Notes: generated by a model not told the origin, from the sequence alone. A stretch of 38,654 bases of DNA from an uncultured Chlorobiaceae bacterium (GCA_903908555.1 CAIVSG010000231.1:1-38654); one strand, 5' to 3'; shown: positions 24,543 through 33,512, numbered from the stretch's first letter. Program-made: numbers and translations.

Positions 24543-24995
24543 TTACTCCTTATTTATGCATGATGCGTTGTTGATATGATGGCATGAATTAAGATCGTTC
24601 ATGCCGGACGTTTCTTCTATAGTATTACTCCCCTCAGCCGGGCTCAGATTGATCAGACTTTGCAATACAGCCCTGTCAAAACCTTGAATACAGTGGGTAT
24701 CAATTTTCAATAGCGGCCGCCGGATAAGTAAGGGATCCTTGATCATCATCAAGAGAGCCTCCTCTTTCGTGAATGCAGATGGGTTTACTTCGCCCGATTT
24801 TATAGCTGGTGCCGCCATATTGAAGCACTCGGCAACCGGCTTCACTCCGAGGTAGTCACTAAGCTCCTCTTTTGTCCAGGGGTGCCGTAGCAGATTCACT
24901 GATTCAACCGCGTGCCCTGAAAGCTCAAGGATCTCCTTTTGCCGGATATTATTCTGACAGCCAGGTTTTTCGTAAAAGAGTATCGTTCCCATCAT
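24543..24995 (-). CDS. ArsC-like nitrogenase-associated protein
   Basis: This 150-residue thioredoxin-fold protein of the ArsC/Spx group shows ILFYEKPGCQNN with a single active-site-like Cys13, then RQKEILELSGH, LRHPWTKEELSDYLG, PAIKSGEVNPSAF and the family signature DPLLIRRPLLKID. The opening FYEKPGC-NN-RQK and the IRRPL stretch match what I remember of the nitrogenase-associated ArsC-like family (nitro_assoc). There is no second Cys in a CxxC arrangement. Its role in nitrogen fixation is not established; it is usually found with nif genes, but none are visible here. Tandem ATGs at 24995 and 24992 make the exact start uncertain. Confidence 0.8.
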   Translation of the reverse strand: MMGTILFYEKPGCQNNIRQKEILELSGHAVESVNLLRHPWTKEELSDYLGVKPVAECFNMAAPAIKSGEVNPSAFTKEEALLMMIKDPLLIRRPLLKIDTHCIQGFDRAVLQSLINLSPAEGSNTIEETSGMNDLNSCHHINNASCINKE

Positions 24996-25140
24996 GTTTA
25001 TAGCTGAAATTCTCGAATTTCCTTACGTTTTTATTTTAAGGAAAAAATTCTTATTATTCTAAATAAATAAGAATCTATTTATATAATATCATATAAAATA
25101 AGGCGTTTTAACATTTCCTCAACAATAATTTATTAAGGCT

Positions 25141-25401
25141 ATGGCTGAAAATAACCTGCAGGCGTGGGAAAAAGTTCTTGAGTATTCCTCAGTTCCATTG
25201 CACGGAACCATGTCCAGAAAAATTCGAAAAGGGGTAAAGCTGCAGATCAACGAGGGTAAAATCTACGAGGACGCAGTCCTTTTTATTAGTGATCTATTTT
25301 TGAGGGTAACAGAGGATTCAAAAGATGGTGCCAGTATCAACACCTATTATGATATGAAAGCTGTTGCAAGCATTCGCACCTACAGCAGCAAAGAGCAGTA
25401 A
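25141..25401 (+). CDS. Small hypothetical protein
   Basis: This 86-residue cytoplasmic protein has a helical start (AENNLQAWEKVLEYSS), then a strand-rich section (HGTMSRKIRKGVKLQINEGK and DAVLFISDLFLRVTED), ending in VASIRTYSSKEQ. It looks like a small beta barrel or PilZ-like fold, but I cannot place it. It is divergent from the nitrogenase-associated gene across an AT-rich 145 bp that likely holds promoters for both. It ends just before a strong hairpin at 25418. Confidence 0.6.
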   Translation: MAENNLQAWEKVLEYSSVPLHGTMSRKIRKGVKLQINEGKIYEDAVLFISDLFLRVTEDSKDGASINTYYDMKAVASIRTYSSKEQ

Positions 25402-25417
25402 CCCATCAATCCCTTAT

Positions 25418-25463
25418 TGTTTGAGGGAGAGGCCCGGGTGATGAGCCTGCTCTCTCTCAAACA
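25418..25463. terminator. Long hairpin between convergent genes
   Basis: TGTTTGAGGGAGAG (25418-25431) pairs with CTCTCTCTCAAACA (25450-25463), 14 bp with one G-U, around an 18-nt loop. It sits between a plus-strand gene ending at 25401 and the minus-strand SulP gene ending at 25493, a natural place for a bidirectional terminator. T-tracts are poor on both sides. Confidence 0.6.
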
Positions 25464-25492
25464 TTCCTTTACCAGCATATCCTATACACAAG

Positions 25493-27199
25493 TCATACCT
25501 TTTCCCGCTCAACCGTAGGTACAAAGTTGAGTTGCCGACCAAGTTTCGGTATACCGAGAATCTCTCTCGCATGGTCGAGTGCGTCATCAATATTCCCAAA
25601 TATATTTTCTTCACCGATATCATCGTACAGGCCGTATTGCTGAAGAGCAAAGAGCGGCTGGGCATGAACGCCCGATAAGATCAGTCTGGTTTCTGCTTTT
25701 CTGCACTCTTTGAGCAGGTCTTTCATCATATTCAAGCCTGTTGCATCAATCGAAAGCACATTCCGCATCCTGATGATCCGGATCTTAGGTGACTTTTCAA
25801 CGATATGCATGGCTTCTCTAAACTTGCTGGCCGCACCAAAGAAAAACGGACCGTTAAACTCAAAAACCTCTACACCATCAGGTACTTTCCTCGTCACAAT
25901 AGTGTTGGGGTCCTCCTCTTCATCACTGTCCTGCAGATCTTTTGTAATAACCCCGACATTGGAGAGTTGCGCCATTCGCTGCATGAACAGAACCACGGAG
26001 AGCAGCATACCGATCTCTATGGCCAGAGTCAGGTCAAACACAACAGTGAGACTGAATGTCGTCAAAAGCACGATAACATCACTTCTCGGGCTTTTCAAAA
26101 GCTCTCGGAACACCTTGATTTCACTCATGTTCCAGGCTACAATTATAAGGATTGCCGCCAGAGCTGGCATGGGTATGAGTTTTGCCCACTTGCCGAACAG
26201 CAGCATGATCAAGAGAAGGGTTATCGCATGAACTATACCGGCGATAGGAGTCCTCCCGCCATTTTTGACATTGGTTGCAGTTCGAGCTATTGCCCCTGTA
26301 ACGGGTAAGCCGCCGAAAAGCGGAGTGATAATATTGGCAGCACCCTGGGCGATCAATTCCATATTTGATTTATGCCGGCTTCCTATCATCCCATCAGCTA
26401 CCACTGCTGAAAGCAGTGCTTCAATTGCACCAAGCAAGGCAATGGTGGTAGCCGGCATGATGAGTTGTCGGATAGTGGCAAAATCAAAAAAGGGGAGCGA
26501 CGGCGGGGGAATCATCGATGGTATTTCACCAAAGCGTGACTCAATAGTCGCCACATGAAGGTGAAAGTACTGCACACTCGCGGTTGTAACAATGATTGCA
26601 ATAAGTGAGGCGGGGATTTTTCTGGAAATTTTAGGCCAGAAAATAATAATCAAAAGGGCCAGCATGCCGATCATTACACTTGGCATGTCAACTTTCCCGA
26701 TATTATGGCCGTAGGCACTCCACTTTCCGATAAAATCTGCGGGCACCGTTGCCATGTTCAGACCAAAAAAATCTTTGACCTGACCGGAAAAAATAATGAC
26801 GGCAATACCGCTTGTAAAGCCCACGATCACGGGATAGGGAATAAACTTGATCAGTGACCCGAACTGTGCGAACCCCATGATCATGAGGATAATGCCTGAC
26901 ATGATTGTCGCAAGCATCAATCCGTTGATGCCGAATTGCTGGACGATTCCATAAAGAATCACAATAAAGGCACCGGTAGGTCCGCCTATCTGGACTCTGC
27001 TTCCGCCTAGCAAAGAGACAAGAAATCCTCCAACAACAGCACTTATAAGGCCCTTTTCAGGTGAGACCCCCGACGCAATTGCAAAAGCTATCGCCAGCGG
27101 TAAAGCAACAATACCTACCATGACGCCAGCTACGACATCCTTCATTATCCGGTCAGGGGTGAGCTCCGGTAAAATCGAAAATAATTTTGGTTTAAACAT
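25493..27199 (-). CDS. SulP-family anion transporter with C-terminal STAS domain
   Basis: This 568-residue membrane protein shows the SulP signature at the start ([35 protein letters not shown]) and about 10 to 12 further hydrophobic segments. It has GGPTGAF, the [17 protein letters not shown] block and [25 protein letters not shown] domain (about 440-550) follows with a conserved [10 protein letters not shown] that carries the usual regulatory Ser. It should import sulfate, bicarbonate or a related anion; the substrate cannot be read from sequence. The start ATG at 27199 is chosen since 27247 would add a non-family tail. The gene is convergent with the small hypothetical gene at 25141. Confidence 0.93.
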   Translation of the reverse strand: MFKPKLFSILPELTPDRIMKDVVAGVMVGIVALPLAIAFAIASGVSPEKGLISAVVGGFLVSLLGGSRVQIGGPTGAFIVILYGIVQQFGINGLMLATIMSGIILMIMGFAQFGSLIKFIPYPVIVGFTSGIAVIIFSGQVKDFFGLNMATVPADFIGKWSAYGHNIGKVDMPSVMIGMLALLIIIFWPKISRKIPASLIAIIVTTASVQYFHLHVATIESRFGEIPSMIPPPSLPFFDFATIRQLIMPATTIALLGAIEALLSAVVADGMIGSRHKSNMELIAQGAANIITPLFGGLPVTGAIARTATNVKNGGRTPIAGIVHAITLLLIMLLFGKWAKLIPMPALAAILIIVAWNMSEIKVFRELLKSPRSDVIVLLTTFSLTVVFDLTLAIEIGMLLSVVLFMQRMAQLSNVGVITKDLQDSDEEEDPNTIVTRKVPDGVEVFEFNGPFFFGAASKFREAMHIVEKSPKIRIIRMRNVLSIDATGLNMMKDLLKECRKAETRLILSGVHAQPLFALQQYGLYDDIGEENIFGNIDDALDHAREILGIPKLGRQLNFVPTVEREKV

Positions 27200-27419
27200 G
27201 ATACGCGTGTAAAAAATGAACAGTGTAGCCTTTGGCTGGCATGGCATTCTATATAATATATTTTCTTCCTGTATACCAACGTCGCCTGAATTCCAGTAAA
27301 GTATTATTTTCTTATACCCGATTAAAACTACCTTGCCATTGCGTATTTTGCGAAAAGCTCAAACAAATAGAGGATATTCAACCACAATGGGCATAATTAA
27401 ACATACACACTTGCATACC

Positions 27420-28016
27420 ATGAACCCTTCTGCCCCCCAGCAATCCCCGCTTTCTACCGAAGAGTTCGCCCTGCTGAAAAGCTTGCTTACATCTGACTGT
27501 CGGCCCGAAGAGTCCTTCTCTTCAATTGAAATGCTTGATGGTTATATGATAGCACTGACTGTCGGCCCTGAGGTTATAGAACCTGACATCTGGATTCCCA
27601 ATATCTGGAATCAGGAAAAGAGCGAGGTACCCTCTTATTTTGCGGCAGACGAAGCAAAAGTAATAGGGGAGATGCTTGTCCGGTATTTGCACACCACGGT
27701 GCAGCAGTTTCAAACTGATCCTGATGGATTTAAACCCACGTTTGAACGGGTTAAATATTCCAATAAGCAGCAAAAGGAGCAAGCCATTGAAGACTGGTCT
27801 CTCGGATTCGCAATGGGGATAGAGCTGAACCACGAGTCATGGAAGCCGCTCTTTACCAATGAAGAAACCGGGATGCTGGGAATGCCGATGTTAATACTCA
27901 GTAAAGTAACTGATGATTATAAAGCACTGAAAAAAGAGGAAATTTCCGACATGGTTACTCTGCTGCCCGACTTTGTCGTCAAGATCTTTTACTACTGGAA
28001 GCAGCATAAAGAGTAA
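27420..28016 (+). CDS. YecA/UPF0149 family protein
   Basis: This cytoplasmic protein of about 198 residues has the UPF0149 pattern: an N-terminal helix (STEEFALLKSLL), then a motif block SSIEMLDGYMIALTVGPEVI. The conserved QAIEDWSLGFAMGIELN segment and a final helical region follow. It lacks the C-terminal SEC-C zinc motif found in some members. The function of this family is poorly known. Upstream ATG choices at 27387 and 27333 would add a low-complexity leader, so 27420 is preferred. The degenerate cyclase follows about 45 bp downstream on the same strand, suggesting co-transcription. Confidence 0.8.
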   Translation: MNPSAPQQSPLSTEEFALLKSLLTSDCRPEESFSSIEMLDGYMIALTVGPEVIEPDIWIPNIWNQEKSEVPSYFAADEAKVIGEMLVRYLHTTVQQFQTDPDGFKPTFERVKYSNKQQKEQAIEDWSLGFAMGIELNHESWKPLFTNEETGMLGMPMLILSKVTDDYKALKKEEISDMVTLLPDFVVKIFYYWKQHKE

Positions 28017-28061
28017 CCTGTTTTCCTGCATCTATTGGCAGCCGGCGTAAACTCAACTATT

Positions 28062-28862
28062 GTGAAAACACCATTCAGCTATAATACGATAACGGATTTT
28101 CTGATTTCCCAGCCCTTGACTATCGATGTTGAAATTGATGATCAGTACTCTGGCTGTTTTTCAGTAAAGGGAATTGAACTCGAGGCTACGGTGCTTTATG
28201 CTGGCATTTCGGACTTTGCCCGACTCTCCGTTGAGCTCTCTCCCGCTGAAATGCTCATCTATCTGAACATGTTTCTTGTCTGGATGCGTGAATCCACCTT
28301 GATTGAGCGTTTTTGTGTTATCGAGCGATTTGTTGATAATGCACTTCTCTTGCTTTTCTCGAAACGCTTTGGTTCTAAAGATCCATTTGTCGATGCCCTG
28401 CAGGTAGCCCGATGGATGGGGGATCATGATGCGATGAAGTTCTGCCCTGACATTGGTATTGCAAGCGGTACCGTTATGGCTGGGTTTACAGGAACGCCAA
28501 AAGAGTATTCGACTTCTGTTTTCGGAACTCCGTTGATTCTTGCAGCAGGATGTGCAAGGCTTAATCCAAAGGGTGACGTCGCTTCAATGATAACCTTCCC
28601 TGCCGATGAGTGGCAGGAACGCTCTCTTGATGAAGTGTTTCAGTCGATTGAGTATGACCACCCTGAAAAAGGAAAGGCTCCGCAACCTCAAACATGGATT
28701 CTTGGCGATCCAAGAGAGGTGGAGTTTCCCGGAACAGGCAAGCTGGCCTTAAGGGACATAGCCAATGTTATTCACTCGATGCCATCAGTCACGGCTGAAA
28801 AAAAGGCAGGAGAGTGGCTGCAACTTATCAGGGCAAAAGGTTTTTACAAAAAAAACGATTAA
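28062..28862 (+). CDS. Degenerate class III nucleotidyl cyclase-like protein
   Basis: This 266-residue soluble protein (start GTG 28062; TTG 28035 is an alternative) carries the shape of a class III cyclase catalytic domain. It has LYAGISDFARLS at the first metal site, VIERFVDNALLLLFS at the second, IGIASGTVMAGFTG, and VFGTPLILAAGCARL at the final block. The usual first metal Asp (FxDIxGFT) is replaced by Gly. The usual Asn of the last block is missing, although the second-site Asp and a final Arg remain. It is therefore probably catalytically impaired and may bind a nucleotide or partner instead. It has no receiver, HAMP or membrane segment. It follows the YecA-like gene closely. Confidence 0.75.
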   Translation: MKTPFSYNTITDFLISQPLTIDVEIDDQYSGCFSVKGIELEATVLYAGISDFARLSVELSPAEMLIYLNMFLVWMRESTLIERFCVIERFVDNALLLLFSKRFGSKDPFVDALQVARWMGDHDAMKFCPDIGIASGTVMAGFTGTPKEYSTSVFGTPLILAAGCARLNPKGDVASMITFPADEWQERSLDEVFQSIEYDHPEKGKAPQPQTWILGDPREVEFPGTGKLALRDIANVIHSMPSVTAEKKAGEWLQLIRAKGFYKKND

Positions 28863-28959
28863 CCCCGTTATACTGTTGGATTATTGCGAAACCATGATTA
28901 CTATTTTTTCATCACCATAACTGTGCCATTTAAAAGAAAATAAAAAGGGAAAAACGTTT

Positions 28960-29457
28960 ATGCCTACAACGAATGATAATCTGAAAGAAGCTTTTGCCGG
29001 TGAGAGCCAGGCAAACCAGAAGTATCTTGCTTTTGCTAAAGAAGCGGAAAAAGCCGGTTTTAATAATATCGCGAAATTGTTCCGTACAACGGCTCAGGCC
29101 GAATCGATCCATGCAGCAGGTCATTTAGCGGCTCTTGAAGGGGTAGGTTCAACGGCCGACAATCTGCAGGCATCCATTGGCGGCGAAACCTTTGAGCATA
29201 AGGAAATGTATCCACCAATGCTTCAGCAGGCTGAAGCCGATAATCACCCTGCAAAAAAGATGTTTGCTTTCGCGCTCAAAGCTGAACGTCAGCATGCTGA
29301 GCTCTATAAACAGGCACTGGAAGCGGTTCGTAACGGTAAGGATATAACGGCTACAGAAGTTTGGCTTTGTCCCTTCTGCGGTCACATTGAGCTCGCCAGA
29401 CCACCAGCAGTTTGTCCGATTTGCGGTGCAACGGCTTCGCAGTTTGTACAGGTTTAA
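28960..29457 (+). CDS. rbr: Rubrerythrin
   Basis: This 165-residue cytoplasmic protein begins with a ferritin-like four-helix diiron domain containing the expected ligands: Glu15 (GESQANQKY), Glu48 and His51 (QAESIHAAGH), a middle Glu near 81, and Glu109 with His112 (AERQHAEL). A C-terminal rubredoxin-like zinc/iron site has Cys137, Cys140, Cys152 and Cys155 (CPFCGH and CPICGA). It detoxifies hydrogen peroxide in anaerobes with electrons from rubredoxin or NADH. The ribosome site AAGGGA precedes the ATG. A good terminator follows at 29479. Confidence 0.95.
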   Translation: MPTTNDNLKEAFAGESQANQKYLAFAKEAEKAGFNNIAKLFRTTAQAESIHAAGHLAALEGVGSTADNLQASIGGETFEHKEMYPPMLQQAEADNHPAKKMFAFALKAERQHAELYKQALEAVRNGKDITATEVWLCPFCGHIELARPPAVCPICGATASQFVQV

Positions 29458-29478
29458 GAAATTCGCAATTGTTTAAGG

Positions 29479-29508
29479 AAGGCGGTTCATCGAGCCGCCT
29501 TTTTTTTT
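29479..29508 (+). terminator. Rho-independent terminator of the rubrerythrin gene
   Basis: AAGGCGGT (29479-29486) pairs with GCCGCCTT (29494-29501) around a 7-nt loop and is followed directly by a T-run to 29508. It lies about 20 nt after the rubrerythrin stop codon. Confidence 0.9.
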
Positions 29509-29524
29509 CTCCGCACTTGTTCTT

Positions 29525-29812
29525 CTATTCAGCGATATGATCCTTTGTTACAAGCAGAATTACTACAGCAACCAGGTCAATCGGTATCCAGAACTCCCTC
29601 GCCAGATTAATTTCCATAATCGGATTAAACACAATGGCGAAAATCGAATATACCATGGGAAGTAAGAACAGTTTTTTCCCGAAATTCCTGTAAGCTCCCC
29701 ATGCAAATGTACCCCCGGCAACAACTCTCAGAAATGAATAAAATTCCAGAGGGAGCGGAAATATGCCGACAAAAAGCAGGAGGGCAGTAATATAGACTAC
29801 AAGAACAGGCAT
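29525..29812 (-). CDS. Small multi-span membrane protein (DUF6804-like)
   Basis: This 95-residue, very hydrophobic protein has about three to four predicted helices: VYITALLLFVGIFPL, YSFLRVVAGGTFAWGAY, LFLLPMVYSIFAIVF and LVAVVILLV. The pattern of an aromatic cluster followed by a YRNFGKK loop resembles the small DUF6804 membrane proteins, at modest confidence. The function is unknown. It is convergent with rubrerythrin and divergent from the KefB-type gene. The ATG at 29812 is the only start that leaves a clean first helix. Confidence 0.65.
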   Translation of the reverse strand: MPVLVVYITALLLFVGIFPLPLEFYSFLRVVAGGTFAWGAYRNFGKKLFLLPMVYSIFAIVFNPIMEINLAREFWIPIDLVAVVILLVTKDHIAE

Positions 29813-29990
29813 AACAGCTCCATCGTAAATGTTATAAGGAATCCAGAGATGATTCTGGTACTAAAAAAACAGTATAGCACCTGGCTTGATTAATGTACAC
29901 CATTGCCTGCCCCTATAACCTCTTTTATTATACTATTCAGCCTCTATCCTTACAAAATACTTTTCTGTATCTTTGTATTCCACAACTTTT

Positions 29991-30015
29991 CACTCAGCAC
30001 TCAGCACTCAGCACT
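29991..30015. repeat. CTCAGCA heptamer array abutting a start codon
   Basis: Three full CTCAGCA units with partial ends form an array that stops only 8 nt before the ATG of the KefB-type gene at 30024. It therefore occupies the position of the ribosome site. The same heptamer family makes up the arrays at 7761 and 8934, more than 20 kb away. Confidence 0.85.
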
Positions 30016-30023
30016 TTCTTTCC

Positions 30024-31778
30024 ATGCATGAATTTGATTTTCTTGGCGAACTGGTACTTATAGGTGCTCTTGCAGTTGCTATCATTCTTGTGTTCCAGAA
30101 GTTGAAGATACCCTCGGTTATCGGGTTGATTTTTACGGGTATTCTTATAGGTCCGTCAGGTATTGGTGCAGTGTATGACCAGAAACTCATTGCAACGCTT
30201 GCAGAACTTGGTGTCATTCTTCTCTTGTTCACCATCGGCCTGGAGTTTTCGCTCGATGATCTTAAAAAACTGAAAAACATTGTGCTTATAGGTGGAGCCG
30301 TTCAGATTCTTTTCACCGGTGTGTCCATCAGTGCTCTTTCCTACTGGTTTATGTTTGCCATCGGCCGGGGTATTACTTTTTCCTCAGCCTTGTTTCTTGG
30401 ATTTACCTTTTCAGTCAGCAGTACAGCGATCTGTCTGAAAATTCTTTCCGACCGCGATGAGCTTGCTTTGCCCTATGGCCGAATTGCATTGGGGATTCTG
30501 ATTTTTCAGGATCTTGCGATTGTCCCCCTGCTGATCGGTATTAATTTGTTGAACCCCAAGGCGACCCTCTCTTTCGCTTTGCTGGCTCAAAAAATCGGCA
30601 TCATCGTCCTTTTTGCAGCCGCCATATTTATCAGTTTCAGGCTTCTTATGCCCAAAATGGTTCGCCTTATTGCCTCTCTTCATGCCCGTGAAGTTCTGGT
30701 GATCGGGGCACTTGTAATATGTTTCGGTGCGGCTTACCTGACCTCTCTTGTTGGTCTCTCGCTTGCTCTTGGTTCATTCGTTGCCGGTATGATTATCGCC
30801 AGTACCGACGAAAGTCATCAGATAAGTGTTACCATCGATCCCTTTCGCGAAGCGTTCAGCAGTATCTTTTTTATATCCGTAGGGCTTCTGCTCGACGTCA
30901 AAATGATTAATCTGCCGCTATTTATTTCAATAGCTCTTGTCGTCCTCCTGGTTAAAGGATTGATTGTTGCCGGCGTATCCCTTTCTCTTGGCAACTCACC
31001 GAGGGTCAGCATGATGGCCGGCATGGCGCTTGCCCAGATCGGTGAATTCTCCTTTGTCCTTGCAGAGACCGGTTTAAAGAACAACCTTATCAATCATGAG
31101 GTTTTTCAGGCTATGCTGGCTATCAGTGTGGTCACCATGATTGTAACTCCCGCAATGATTGCCATTGCTCCAAAATTTGCCGATCAGATGGTCCCTGCTC
31201 TCGGCTTCATTCCGCTTGTCTCAAAGGACTCTTCCGCTCTTCCAGTGCGCCCCCCTGACAGCACCATTATTTGCGCAGGAGAGATTCATGCGGCAATTAT
31301 AGGTTTCGGCATCAACGGCCAGAATGTCGCTGCAGTGCTTCATGCAACCAATATCTCATACTCTGTGCTTGAAATTGACAGGGTGATGGTAAAAGCCATG
31401 AGAAAAAAGGGAGAACCGATTTATTACGGAGACTGCACTGATAAAAAAGCCCTTCTCCGTGCCGGGATAGATCATGCCCGTGCGGTAGTCCTTGGTATTT
31501 CAGATGCGACAGCAATTGGCCAAAGTATAGCGGTGATCCGCCAGATCAACAAGAAAGCCTTCATTATTGTAAGAGCAAGAACTCTTGATGATGTAGCAGC
31601 TCTCTACAAGGCCGGAGCCGATGTTGTCGTTACAGAAAAATTTGAAACATCCATCCAGATTTTTTCACTCCTGCTCAACCATTTTACCGTTGAACCCGAA
31701 CTCATTCTCGAGCAGCAGGAAATCATAAGACGTGAATGTGAAAAAATATTTACCACAACTCCTGTTACGGTCAAATAA
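30024..31778 (+). CDS. KefB-type monovalent cation:proton antiporter (CPA2) with RCK/TrkA-N domain
   Basis: This 584-residue protein has about 12 transmembrane helices in the order typical of CPA2 (FLGELVLIGALAVAIILVF, PSVIGLIFTGILIGPSGIGA, LEFSLDDLKK, and later ones). A cytoplasmic TrkA-N/RCK domain (about 415-540) follows, with GFGINGQNVAAVL as the nucleotide-binding Gly motif and YYGDCTDKKALL. These proteins exchange K+ or Na+ for H+ and are gated by nucleotide or thiol signals. The ATG at 30024 (MHEFDFLG) is favoured over 29973, whose leader would be translated from the heptamer repeat and carries no targeting signal. The gene is monocistronic, with a 127-bp gap to the next gene. Confidence 0.93.
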   Translation: MHEFDFLGELVLIGALAVAIILVFQKLKIPSVIGLIFTGILIGPSGIGAVYDQKLIATLAELGVILLLFTIGLEFSLDDLKKLKNIVLIGGAVQILFTGVSISALSYWFMFAIGRGITFSSALFLGFTFSVSSTAICLKILSDRDELALPYGRIALGILIFQDLAIVPLLIGINLLNPKATLSFALLAQKIGIIVLFAAAIFISFRLLMPKMVRLIASLHAREVLVIGALVICFGAAYLTSLVGLSLALGSFVAGMIIASTDESHQISVTIDPFREAFSSIFFISVGLLLDVKMINLPLFISIALVVLLVKGLIVAGVSLSLGNSPRVSMMAGMALAQIGEFSFVLAETGLKNNLINHEVFQAMLAISVVTMIVTPAMIAIAPKFADQMVPALGFIPLVSKDSSALPVRPPDSTIICAGEIHAAIIGFGINGQNVAAVLHATNISYSVLEIDRVMVKAMRKKGEPIYYGDCTDKKALLRAGIDHARAVVLGISDATAIGQSIAVIRQINKKAFIIVRARTLDDVAALYKAGADVVVTEKFETSIQIFSLLLNHFTVEPELILEQQEIIRRECEKIFTTTPVTVK

Positions 31779-31905
31779 GCATTGTCTCACTGTTTTGCCG
31801 TCTCAGATGAACGTTCTGCTCACATATCCTTATCATGGGCCAATATTTTTGTATATTTACTAAAAATAAGACCATATCTCTTTTCACCCACACCCGATAT
31901 GCGTT

Positions 31906-32862
31906 ATGGCACACCACCAGTCACCTCCTACACAAAAATATACGGATTACCGCAAGGAACTTCTTGAGCTGAAGGTCTCCGGGGACAATGCAGCTGTAAA
32001 GCGTGCAACCTATGAGCTCTCCTTAATGGAAAAGAGTTGCTTTATCGAGCTCAATGGCATTGTTCATCATTATCACGATTCCGGCCCCAAAGATGCTGCC
32101 CAGACAGTGCTGCTGATTCATGGATGGGATTGCTGGTGGATGTGGTGGCATCATGTGATCAAGGACCTCAATGACCGCGGGATTCGAACCATCGCCTATG
32201 ATATGCGCGGCCATGGTTGGTCCGACAGCGATCCAAAAAACCACTACCATATTGATTTTTTTGCGCATGATCTCAATGAACTTGTCATCAAACTCGGTCT
32301 TGAAAAATTTCATATTGCAGCATTTTCTTTCGGCCCATTTGTTGCACTTGACTATGCTCGTGTTCATCCCGAACTGATCCGTTCGATGACCTTCTTTAAT
32401 TTCGGGTACCTGCACAATAGCGAGTTCATCAAAAACATTGCCTCTGGCACCATTACCTTTGTGTTCAATAATCTTTTACGCAAGCTCACATGGTGGTTGC
32501 CAGCCTATATGTTTGCACGGCTTGTTCTTGCCAAGAATACGGTAATGCTTCACGATATTCTTATAGGATTTAAAAGTCTCGGTCTCTGTGCTCCGGAAGC
32601 TATCGATCAGACAACCCGTCAGATAACCTCCTTCGAAATTACCGAGTCAGTTCCCGCTATGGTTGCAGCAGTAGATATACCGATTCTGTTTGTTGCCGGA
32701 GAGGGTGATTCGATAATGACCAGCGAAAATACCAAAATCCTGAAGGAGTATGCCCGCAAGGGACTCTATGTCTGTGTGCCGGAGTGCGGACACCTGATCA
32801 CGGTTGAATTGCCCGAAACTGCCTCGGAGTTAATCTTGAGACATGTAGAAGCCTGTAGTTGA
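31906..32862 (+). CDS. Alpha/beta-hydrolase fold protein
   Basis: This is a 318-residue hydrolase. The core shows VLLIHGWDCWW (oxyanion-hole HG), a DMRGHGWSD loop, the nucleophile elbow AFSFGP with Ser141, then Asp268 (GEGDS) and the final His296 (CGHLI). The elbow has Ala in place of the usual first Gly, which is tolerated in this superfamily. The N-terminal 50 residues are an extra helical extension, and a lid-like region rich in aromatics (WWLPAYMFARLVL) precedes the Asp. It is cytoplasmic, with no signal peptide. The substrate is unknown. It ends 2 bp before the stop codon of the convergent trpF. Confidence 0.87.
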   Translation: MAHHQSPPTQKYTDYRKELLELKVSGDNAAVKRATYELSLMEKSCFIELNGIVHHYHDSGPKDAAQTVLLIHGWDCWWMWWHHVIKDLNDRGIRTIAYDMRGHGWSDSDPKNHYHIDFFAHDLNELVIKLGLEKFHIAAFSFGPFVALDYARVHPELIRSMTFFNFGYLHNSEFIKNIASGTITFVFNNLLRKLTWWLPAYMFARLVLAKNTVMLHDILIGFKSLGLCAPEAIDQTTRQITSFEITESVPAMVAAVDIPILFVAGEGDSIMTSENTKILKEYARKGLYVCVPECGHLITVELPETASELILRHVEACS

Positions 32863-32864
32863 GT

Positions 32865-33512
32865 TTAATCTCCGCAATTGCGTATTGCGCGGATAAAAGC
32901 TCTCATTTTTAAGGGATCTTTTAATCCCGGAGCGCTTTCAACGCCACTTGCCGTATCGACAGCGTACGGATTGGTGCTTCTAATGGCATCGCCGACGTTT
33001 GATGCATCCAGCCCGCCCGCCAGTATGGCAAAACATGAGGGGTCCAGCTCATTAAAGATGCGCGAAGCCAGAGTCGTCTTGATACTTTTTCCTGTCCCGC
33101 CCGGCATTCCCGCTTGGTAGGCATCAAACAGAAAGGTATTGACGCCGCTCTCTTTTGCGAAGTCAAGCACCTCGGCAACAGCAAAGTCATCCTGCGGACG
33201 GTAAACCTTTATTACTTTTGCATGGGTAATGGATCTGGCATCTTCAGCGCTGTAATGTTCGTGGTGCAGCTGTGCTATATCCAGATTACAGAACCGGCAG
33301 ATGGCATTGATTTCTTCAAGTGTCTGATCGACAAATATGCCAGCCGACTCTACAAACGGCGGCAGCTTTTTGATGATCTCCTTTGCCGTTTCAGGATTAA
33401 TCATTCGAGGGCTTATGCTGCTGAAATTAAAGCCAAGAGAGTCAGCTCCTGCCCGACTTGCTTCAAGAGCATCCTGAAGCCGGGTTATTCCGCAGATCTT
33501 TATTTTTGTCAT
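32865..33512 (-). CDS. trpF: Phosphoribosylanthranilate isomerase
   Basis: This 215-residue TIM-barrel enzyme of tryptophan synthesis converts N-phosphoribosyl-anthranilate to the CdRP intermediate. The N-terminal KICGIT carries the catalytic Cys7. The later block LFDAYQAGMPGGTGKS holds the catalytic Asp and the phosphate-binding loop, and ILAGGLDASNV and AVDTASGVESAPGLKD complete the family signature. The length is normal. The ATG at 33512 begins exactly at the conserved MTKIKICGIT. It is encoded away from other trp genes, as far as the window shows, and is convergent with the alpha/beta hydrolase. Confidence 0.95.
   Translation of the reverse strand: MTKIKICGITRLQDALEASRAGADSLGFNFSSISPRMINPETAKEIIKKLPPFVESAGIFVDQTLEEINAICRFCNLDIAQLHHEHYSAEDARSITHAKVIKVYRPQDDFAVAEVLDFAKESGVNTFLFDAYQAGMPGGTGKSIKTTLASRIFNELDPSCFAILAGGLDASNVGDAIRSTNPYAVDTASGVESAPGLKDPLKMRAFIRAIRNCGD

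Noticed and set aside
24065..24574. Plus-strand open frame of about 169 codons
   Set aside because: It overlaps the well-supported 24221-24535 gene in antisense, is rich in Phe/Leu/Ser/Lys with no family features, and its start has no context.
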